A stretch of 64,000 nt of DNA, from positions 289,907,065 to 289,971,064 of the forward strand of contig OX336395.1 of assembly GCA_946902985.2 (NCBI GenBank), read 5' to 3'. Made by a program: the position numbers and the translations under genes. Positions 57,694-64,000 of the stretch are shown here, in pieces. Every line of letters starts with the position of its first letter. Position 1 is the stretch's first letter. This stretch comes from Meconema thalassinum. Its lineage: Eukaryota; Arthropoda; Insecta; Orthoptera; Tettigoniidae. Below the pieces are notes generated by a model, which saw nothing but the letters and a program-made list of their open reading frames with translations, was not told where the DNA came from and did not search any database.

Positions 57694-57863
57694 ATCAACT
57701 GTCGAGCATAGACTAAGCTCTAGTAAAGTCAACTTGGTAATAAGAATACTAGTTTAATGTGAGAGCAAATATGGATCCAAAGAGTTCAGGTAAAAGTGAA
57801 AGCAAATAAGCAAATATTAGAAACAAGAGTTGGGGTGAAAGTGGTCGCAAAGTGGTAGACCCA

Positions 57864-58544
57864 TTACACAATAATTTCAGCACGACGAAGCTCTTGTTCA
57901 ATTTCTTTGATTTCCCAATCGTGACCAGTATGGCCAGATTGACGTGAGGCATGCAACAACTGTAGCCGCTGGACGAGCTTATTGGGATTGTGCCAGTATA
58001 CAAATTTAACAAATGGATTTTTAGGTGTAAACAAAGCATTACCATTATCATGATCATTATCATCATCGTCATTATCATCATCATGATCACCATTATCATC
58101 ATGACCATCATCACTGTTACTATATAGTCCTTTTTGATCCTCTTGCAATACCACTTTATTTATAGTCTGAGTTGATTTTGACAGTGTTGAAGGTTTCTTG
58201 GACGTTGACAACTGTCCTAACATGACGTTTTGAGGACATGATAAGTCCTTTTGAACAAACACTGTACTATCTTTAGCCGCAATATCGTTTTCTTGAACTT
58301 GCTTTTTAGCATTTTGATAATTGTTTGTAAACAGTAAGCGTGGTTCGTTTCGAGCACTACATTGATGAACACTCACACTTAAAACCTTTCCATTTTTACT
58401 TTTCAGATTGCCTCGACATTTTGTTGACCTCTCTTTTGAGCATCGCCAGAATATTATTCCATTCACATTCTGGCGATTATAGTTATAGGAGTAGCCTTGA
58501 TAGAGTGCACGTAGCCTACCTTTGTTGGTTGTAATAAGTTCCAT
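57864..58544 (-). CDS. FLYWCH zinc-finger protein, 226 aa (left arm)
   Basis: The ATG is at 58544. The N-terminal FLYWCH domain (about 1-64) has GYSYNYNRQ, FWRCSKERSTKCRG and VHQC, giving the ligands C35, C43, H60 and C62, a CCHC variant of the usual CCHH. A polar linker is followed by an Asp/Asn/His-rich acidic run (about 145-168) encoded by a GAT/ATC microsatellite. The C-terminal helix region (about 190-226) reads FVYWHNPNKL, RLQLLHASRQSGHTG and EIEQELRRAEI. That last pattern is common, to my knowledge, in FLYWCH proteins near insect mobile elements. A 14-15 bp minisatellite starts about 80 bp upstream. The function is inferred as DNA binding. Confidence 0.78.
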   Translation of the reverse strand: MELITTNKGRLRALYQGYSYNYNRQNVNGIIFWRCSKERSTKCRGNLKSKNGKVLSVSVHQCSARNEPRLLFTNNYQNAKKQVQENDIAAKDSTVFVQKDLSCPQNVMLGQLSTSKKPSTLSKSTQTINKVVLQEDQKGLYSNSDDGHDDNGDHDDDNDDDDNDHDNGNALFTPKNPFVKFVYWHNPNKLVQRLQLLHASRQSGHTGHDWEIKEIEQELRRAEIIV

Positions 58545-58621
58545 AGTAGTAACTGACCTGTCAGTACGATGTTCACACTACAAAGGTTACAACTGTTTTG
58601 CTGATGGAGTGACCTACTATA

Positions 58622-59100
58622 AGCTTATATATTGGCTTATGTGTTGGCTTTTTGTGTTGGCTTTTCGTGTTGGCTTTTGTGTTGGCTTATGTGTTGGCTT
58701 TTTGTGTTGGCTTTTTGTGTTGGCTTTTCATGTTGGCTTTTCGTGTTGGCTTATGTGTTGGCTTTTTGTGTTGGCTTTTTGTGTTGGCTTTTCGTGTTGG
58801 CTTTTGTGTTGGCTTATGTGTTGGCTTTTTGTGTTGGCTTTTTGTGTTGGCTTTTCATGTTGGCTTTTCGTGTTGGCTTTTCGTGTTGGCTTTTTGTGTT
58901 GGCTTTTCGTGTTGGCATTTCGTGTTGGCTTTTGTGTTGGCTTTTCGTGTTGGCTTTTTGTGTTGGCTTTTCGTGTTGGCATTTCGTGTTGGCTTTTCGT
59001 GTTGGCTTTTTTTGTATTGGCCTTTCGTGTTGGCTTTTTGTATTGGCTTTTCGTGTTGGCTTTTTGTGTTGGCTTTAGTATTGGCTTTTGTATTGGCTTA
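58622..59100. repeat. minisatellite, 14-15 bp unit GTGTTGGCTTTTC/T (left arm)
   Basis: About 33 head-to-tail units with the core TTGGCTTTT and variants GTATTGGC and GCATTTCGT, nearly without interruption. It is open in all plus-strand frames (repeating CWLFVLAF-like residues) simply because the unit lacks stops. It lies just upstream of the 226-aa FLYWCH gene, where it could act on its promoter, and inside an inverted-repeat arm, as in foldback elements. Confidence 0.92.
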
Positions 59101-59192
59101 TTTGACAAGTTATTTGTGTCAATGTATTTAGTGGATTTTTTCTTGGTGTTGGAAAGTAGTTGAAAGAGAGGGAATATTTAAAGACTTAACCT

Positions 59193-59390
59193 CAGCTCAC
59201 TAACCTAACCTAACCTTTCAACTCTCAGATGTTAATTAAATTCTGTGCATTGTCGAGTTGGAGCCCAAGACCTCAGGGGTTAAAAAAACAATTATTTTTG
59301 ACGACTTATTTTGGTAACTTATTTTAATGGCTAACCTAACTTTACCTAACCCAACCTAACCTAACCTAACCTCAGCTCACTTTGGATATT
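59193..59390. repeat. CCTAA (TTAGG-type) clusters (left arm)
   Basis: Short CCTAA runs occur at about 59199-59216 and 59333-59381, each next to CTCAGCTCAC. They match the arthropod telomere unit read on the minus strand but are only a few copies long, so they are interstitial. The 59391-59687 remainder of the arm has no gene. Confidence 0.7.
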
Positions 59391-59687
59391 ACTAGTAAGT
59401 GTTCATATCCTCTGCTAGGTAGCATGCTAGTAGTACAGGTAGTGCTCATATTTACCGCTAGATAGCGGAAACATACTTTGCATGTTGCATGTGACACTTG
59501 TGAAGTTTAACCACATGCAAGACGTGCTTGTATAAGTTCTCTATTTAAACTCAATATACAATTAACCACTAAATGTTCAGAACTAACATGTATAGCCATG
59601 TTTAGGGTATATAGGAGACCCTTAGCAAGAAAGGCTGTCTAACCCACGAGTGTACAGCCTTGTCATACGCAGTAAGCCCCTGTTGGC

Positions 59688-59717
59688 TTTCTCAAATTGT
59701 TGTTGTTGTTGTTTTCT
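59688..59717. other. palindrome spacer
   Basis: Thirty bases, TTTCTCAAA followed by TTG repeats and TTTTCT, are the only sequence not paired between the arms. The GTTGTTGTTGTTG core is a common microsatellite but is also part of a sequencing hairpin adapter used in long-read libraries. Confidence 0.85.
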
Positions 59718-60014
59718 GCCAACAGGGGCTTACTGCGTATGACAAGGCTGTACACTCGTGGGTTAGACAGCCTTTCTTGCTAAGGGTCTCCTATATACCC
59801 TAAACATGGCTATACATGTTAGTTCTGAACATTTAGTGGTTAATTGTATATTGAGTTTAAATAGAGAACTTATACAAGCACGTCTTGCATGTGGTTAAAC
59901 TTCACAAGTGTCACATGCAACATGCAAAGTATGTTTCCGCTATCTAGCGGTAAATATGAGCACTACCTGTACTACTAGCATGCTACCTAGCAGAGGATAT
60001 GAACACTTACTAGT

Positions 60015-60215
60015 AATATCCAAAGTGAGCTGAGGTTAGGTTAGGTTAGGTTAGGTTAGGTAAAGTTAGGTTAGCCATTAAAATAAGTTACCAAAATAAG
60101 TCGTCAAAAATAATTGTTTTTTAACCCCTGAGGTCTTGGGCTCCAACTCGACAATGCACAGAATTTAATTAACATCTGAGAGTTGAAAGGTTAGGTTAGG
60201 TTAGTGAGCTGAGGT
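60015..60215. repeat. TTAGG clusters (right arm)
   Basis: Mirror of 59193-59390: runs of GGTTA at about 60033-60073 and 60188-60204. They are interstitial, not a chromosome end. Confidence 0.7.
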
Positions 60216-60299
60216 TAAGTCTTTAAATATTCCCTCTCTTTCAACTACTTTCCAACACCAAGAAAAAATCCACTAAATACATTGACACAAATAACTTGT

Positions 60300-60780
60300 C
60301 AAATAAGCCAATACAAAAGCCAATACTAAAGCCAACACAAAAAGCCAACACGAAAAGCCAATAAAAAAGCCAACACGAAATGCCAATACAAAAAAGCCAA
60401 CACGAAAAGCCAACACGAAATGCCAACACGAAAAGCCAACACAAAAAGCCAACACGAAAAGCCAACACAAAAGCCAACACGAAATGCCAACACGAAAAGC
60501 CAACACAAAAAGCCAACACGAAAAGCCAACACGAAAAGCCAACATGAAAAGCCAACACAAAAAGCCAACACAAAAAGCCAACACATAAGCCAACACAAAA
60601 GCCAACACGAAAAGCCAACACAAAAAGCCAACACAAAAAGCCAACACATAAGCCAACACGAAAAGCCAACATGAAAAGCCAACACAAAAAGCCAACACAA
60701 AAAGCCAACACATAAGCCAACACAAAAGCCAACACGAAAAGCCAACACAAAAAGCCAACACATAAGCCAATATATAAGCT
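60300..60780. repeat. minisatellite (right arm)
   Basis: Mirror of 58622-59100. Compared with the left copy it differs at about 60360-60395: an A/T homopolymer length change, GGCA for GGCC, and a lost G in one unit. This gives the net 3-bp offset between the arms. It ends about 78 bp before the 226-aa FLYWCH start. Confidence 0.92.
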
Positions 60781-60857
60781 TATAGTAGGTCACTCCATCA
60801 GCAAAACAGTTGTAACCTTTGTAGTGTGAACATCGTACTGACAGGTCAGTTACTACT

Positions 60858-61538
60858 ATGGAACTTATTACAACCAACAAAGGTAGGCTACGTGCACTCT
60901 ATCAAGGCTACTCCTATAACTATAATCGCCAGAATGTGAATGGAATAATATTCTGGCGATGCTCAAAAGAGAGGTCAACAAAATGTCGAGGCAATCTGAA
61001 AAGTAAAAATGGAAAGGTTTTAAGTGTGAGTGTTCATCAATGTAGTGCTCGAAACGAACCACGCTTACTGTTTACAAACAATTATCAAAATGCTAAAAAG
61101 CAAGTTCAAGAAAACGATATTGCGGCTAAAGATAGTACAGTGTTTGTTCAAAAGGACTTATCATGTCCTCAAAACGTCATGTTAGGACAGTTGTCAACGT
61201 CCAAGAAACCTTCAACACTGTCAAAATCAACTCAGACTATAAATAAAGTGGTATTGCAAGAGGATCAAAAAGGACTATATAGTAACAGTGATGATGGTCA
61301 TGATGATAATGGTGATCATGATGATGATAATGACGATGATGATAATGATCATGATAATGGTAATGCTTTGTTTACACCTAAAAATCCATTTGTTAAATTT
61401 GTATACTGGCACAATCCCAATAAGCTCGTCCAGCGGCTACAGTTGTTGCATGCCTCACGTCAATCTGGCCATACTGGTCACGATTGGGAAATCAAAGAAA
61501 TTGAACAAGAGCTTCGTCGTGCTGAAATTATTGTGTAA
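60858..61538 (+). CDS. FLYWCH zinc-finger protein, 226 aa (right arm)
   Basis: Mirror copy of 57864-58544 with the same translated sequence: FLYWCH domain with C35, C43, H60 and C62, acidic run, and C-terminal helices. The identical protein despite a microsatellite tract in the gene means the arms separated or were converted very recently. Confidence 0.78.
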   Translation: MELITTNKGRLRALYQGYSYNYNRQNVNGIIFWRCSKERSTKCRGNLKSKNGKVLSVSVHQCSARNEPRLLFTNNYQNAKKQVQENDIAAKDSTVFVQKDLSCPQNVMLGQLSTSKKPSTLSKSTQTINKVVLQEDQKGLYSNSDDGHDDNGDHDDDNDDDDNDHDNGNALFTPKNPFVKFVYWHNPNKLVQRLQLLHASRQSGHTGHDWEIKEIEQELRRAEIIV

Positions 61539-61708
61539 TGGGTCTACCACTTTGCGACCACTTTCACCCCAACTCTTGTTTCTAATATTTGCTTATTTGC
61601 TTTCACTTTTACCTGAACTCTTTGGATCCATATTTGCTCTCACATTAAACTAGTATTCTTATTACCAAGTTGACTTTACTAGAGCTTAGTCTATGCTCGA
61701 CAGTTGAT

Positions 61709-62086
61709 ATGGAAGTATCAGTGACTAGGTATGGTAAGCCTTACGCATACTATAAAGGATATTCATATATTGTGAAACGAACCAATAAAAATGGAACTGT
61801 TATTTGGCGTTGTTCAAAGCAACGTTCCAAACATTGTCGTGGTGACCTAAAAAGTAAAAATAGTGAGGTTTTAAGTGTCAGTGATCATCAATGTAGTGTA
61901 CCGCATGAAACACAGTTGCCGTCGACAAAAAATCAAGAAAACCATATTGCTACTCAAAATAGTGCATTGTTTAATGATCAACGTTTAACCCCTGTTCTCA
62001 AAGTTATTTTTAATCCATCTTCCACGTCGCAAGAGCCATCAACATCACAAACTATGCAAGAGGTAGTGTTGTTGTTGTCGTTTTAA
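61709..62086 (+). CDS. short FLYWCH zinc-finger protein, ligand intact (right arm)
   Basis: Mirror of 57316-57693, here with cysteine at residue 35 (IWRCSKQRS), so all four zinc ligands are present. It begins MEVSVTRYGKPYAYYKGYSY and ends shortly after a region aligning with ...VVLQED of the longer paralogue. Downstream sequence at about 62108-62140 still resembles that paralogue (CTGCAAGGGGATCAAA), showing that the short form arose by frame loss after gene duplication. Confidence 0.75.
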   Translation: MEVSVTRYGKPYAYYKGYSYIVKRTNKNGTVIWRCSKQRSKHCRGDLKSKNSEVLSVSDHQCSVPHETQLPSTKNQENHIATQNSALFNDQRLTPVLKVIFNPSSTSQEPSTSQTMQEVVLLLSF

Positions 62087-62555
62087 AGAGTGGAACAACT
62101 AGGTCATCTACTGTTGATCTGCAAGGGGATCAAAGTGACTAAATAGTAATAACCATAAGGTTTTTATGTCAATACAACCATTGTGGCTTCCCCACTTTTC
62201 GAAAACAACATTAAAGGGACATTGCTATAAAATGATCTACAACAAGCCTTGTGTTTAAAACTATAACAGACTATTGTAATGTGAGAAAGGCTTGTATTCA
62301 GTATGCATTTATTGTCATAATCATGTATACTCTGCAATGTTAAATATACTAACTTTGTATAAAATAAAACAGCATTGTAACATCATTTTGCATTTATTTA
62401 CAAACTTTATATACATTTTTTTTGGTTTCATCATAATATTTTTAAAGACAACACTGAACACTAAAACATTACTATTCTATGCACATATTTTCTTTCTTTT
62501 TCAGTATATTGTCATTACTTATAATTTCCATTATTATTTCACATTATTTATTTAT

Positions 62556-62837
62556 TTAATTAAAACGAACCATGCACCTATTGTTTTTAAAACCTTCATA
62601 AATTAAGTGTACAGGTTGCACAGCATTATTGACTTCATCAAAAACACTCTCCGACATATCATTAAACCGTATAGGCAGAAATGTCTCAAAGTTTTCACAT
62701 ACACAAAGTACACGATCACCATATGCTGTTTTCAATTTCCGAATCTTGATAATGCGGAATGGAATATGCATTGGCAATTCGCTGAGCTTCTTTGTCTCTA
62801 AGCCACATGATTGTCCCACAGCATTCAAAACATTCAT
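62556..62837 (-). CDS. 93-aa protein of unknown function (right arm)
   Basis: Mirror of 56565-56846 with the same translation and the same acceptor-like pyrimidine tract just upstream (plus strand about 62847-62860). The function is unknown. Confidence 0.6.
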   Translation of the reverse strand: MNVLNAVGQSCGLETKKLSELPMHIPFRIIKIRKLKTAYGDRVLCVCENFETFLPIRFNDMSESVFDEVNNAVQPVHLIYEGFKNNRCMVRFN

Positions 62838-62948
62838 TGTAGTAGTCTATAAACAAAACAAAAGCATATCTATTACACTCTAAAACAGCTTTAATAATAT
62901 TGTGCAATTAGGGATTTTGCACTATCCATGGCGAATAAATTATACTAG

Positions 62949-63968
62949 TTATGCAAGAAATGCCCTAACTGTTGCAGATACTACTTTTCTGCATATAGCA
63001 CAAGTGTTAAGTTCTAATGCACACTTGACACAGGCTATCATGTGTCCACAGGGTAAAAATACAACACCTAGTTCATCTTGATAACAAATTTTACATAATT
63101 GTTGGTCACACTTTTGTATCTGTTCGTGAGACAAGTCTTTTCTTTCAGCCTTATGTATTTGCTCCGCGTGCTCTAACTCTAAAGGCACTTTTATGTCTTG
63201 TGCTGCAATCACTTTTTCTTTACGAATAGTGTTCACAAATTCCTGACCTTTAAGCAACACCATGTATTTACAGTTTGGTAACCAACGAGCGTGTTGCACA
63301 AAAGGGTCATCAGTCATTTGCCAATCCTTTAAAGCAAATCCACAATAAAAACATATTGTTTTATCCCCTTCACCAGTATAAAAAAATCCAGCTTCACTTA
63401 GCTGTTTGGTAAGGTGTTTTAATATTAATGGCCAAACATTTTTATAAGATTCGAAACGTTTTTCAACAGAGCTGTACTCTGGGTGTGCTAGTGCTTTAGT
63501 CTTGCAAACTCCCAATTTTTCAAAAGCACACGCCAATTCAACACTGTCTATGGCATATGGACCACATATATCGACACTACCGTTGGCTGGTAATACATCA
63601 TTATTATTATTTATTTGTGATTCAGCAACGTAAGTAGCGGCCATAGGCCTTGTGGTTCGGTAAAATGAATGCACGGGTAGGTTACCCACTTGCTTTCCAA
63701 GCATGTAAGGACAGTGAGGAGACCATCGCAAATGGTCTCTAAAGGGATCATCCCCTTCTTCCCAGTGTGAAAGTTCAATACGACAAAACACACAGCGCAC
63801 CACATCTCCTCGGTTCAAGTAAAAAAAAACGGCTTTTGCAAGTTCATGCGTCGACAAAAAGCCTACAGGCCAGGATTCAAATGTTAACCATCGATCATGT
63901 TCTGATTTTAAATTTAACCCACGTGGTAAACCAACTTGCTCACTTGTTGTATTTGGTACTAACGCCAT
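62949..63968 (-). CDS. iap: inhibitor of apoptosis protein, BIR-BIR-RING (right arm)
   Basis: Mirror of 55434-56453. It has 339 codons, and all zinc ligands of both BIR domains and the RING are kept. Two residues differ: V47 for G47 in BIR1, and A268 for V268 in the linker before the RING. G47 sits in the A-G-F-Y/F-Y motif that is nearly invariant in BIR domains, so this copy's BIR1 may be weakened. The G-to-T change lies beside a T run, so a base-calling error should be considered. Its upstream exons would lie beyond the window. Confidence 0.92.
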   Translation of the reverse strand: MALVPNTTSEQVGLPRGLNLKSEHDRWLTFESWPVGFLSTHELAKAVFFYLNRGDVVRCVFCRIELSHWEEGDDPFRDHLRWSPHCPYMLGKQVGNLPVHSFYRTTRPMAATYVAESQINNNNDVLPANGSVDICGPYAIDSVELACAFEKLGVCKTKALAHPEYSSVEKRFESYKNVWPLILKHLTKQLSEAGFFYTGEGDKTICFYCGFALKDWQMTDDPFVQHARWLPNCKYMVLLKGQEFVNTIRKEKVIAAQDIKVPLELEHAEQIHKAERKDLSHEQIQKCDQQLCKICYQDELGVVFLPCGHMIACVKCALELNTCAICRKVVSATVRAFLA

Positions 63969-64000
63969 GTGTTATAATAAAACGTTTTCTTATTGTAAGT

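Larger units (their letters stand above)
55402..64000. repeat. giant inverted repeat, two arms of at least 4.28 kb
   Basis: Left arm 55402-59687 and right arm 59718-64000 are reverse complements, with a 30-bp spacer rich in TTG repeats. The sum of paired positions is 119405 near the centre and 119402 outside the minisatellite, so only about three net indel bases occur. I see three substitutions in genes (IAP G47V and V268A; FLYWCH C35/Y35) and a few changes in the minisatellite. The left arm may begin further left, since the right arm leaves the window. Foldback-type elements, gene amplicons and assembly artefacts can all give this picture. Confidence 0.9.

Noticed and set aside
58522..59163. 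Long plus-strand ORFs (126-213 codons) of repeating CWLFVLAF residues, mirrored at 60241-60880
   Set aside because: They are open in several frames because the 14-15 bp minisatellite unit contains no stop codon; no start context, domain or conservation supports a protein.
59333..59381. A telomere or chromosome end
   Set aside because: Only a few CCTAA units, mirrored in the other arm and flanked by ordinary sequence.

Overview
The window is arthropod nuclear DNA, most likely from an insect. Supporting signs are a tRNA-derived SINE, mariner, Copia, BEL/Pao and several Gypsy elements, GT-AG introns, clusters of the insect-type TTAGG motif (seen as CCTAA) and a two-BIR plus RING IAP gene. No bacterial gene organisation, ribosome binding sites, rRNA or CRISPR array was seen. 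The species cannot be fixed from the sequence alone.

Left part, 1-30 kb. A minus-strand SINE (1-316) and about 2.7 kb without genes precede a broken Copia element (about 3.1-6.4 kb). A nested stack follows at 6,989-23,540. The outer layer is a Mag-like Gypsy element. Its gag is split by a reverse solo LTR (7,528-11,036, target duplication CTAT). Its reverse transcriptase is split by a complete but decayed second Gypsy element (12,412-19,781, target duplication GGAT). Its integrase is split by a reverse solo LTR of that second family (21,060-22,342). Removing the three insertions restores continuity of the outer coding sequence. Beyond it are about 4 kb with nothing recognised, an internally deleted mariner (27,606-28,466) and about 1.8 kb of AT-rich DNA.

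Middle, 30.2-52.4 kb. A third Gypsy element of the Osvaldo/Ulysses type has LTRs of about 3.3 kb, an intact 1,070-codon pol and a slightly damaged gag. A minus-strand BEL/Pao element (31,384-41,200) lies in its 5' LTR. Both elements have the layout of an LTR-sharing partial dimer: LTR, internal region, LTR, and a piece of a second internal region. A satellite of about 150 bp and a 114-bp duplication separate this block from the gene-bearing end.

Right part, 54.2-64 kb. A TATA box leads into a small four-exon gene whose spliced frame encodes a lysine-rich 71-residue protein. It is followed by a near-perfect inverted repeat with arms of at least 4.28 kb around a 30-bp spacer. Each arm carries an intronless IAP gene (339 aa), a 93-aa unknown ORF, two FLYWCH zinc-finger genes and a 14-15 bp minisatellite. 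The arms differ at few positions, but two of these hit conserved zinc-domain residues. The arrangement resembles a foldback-type element or amplicon carrying an anti-apoptotic gene; an assembly artefact must be excluded. The right arm runs off the window.
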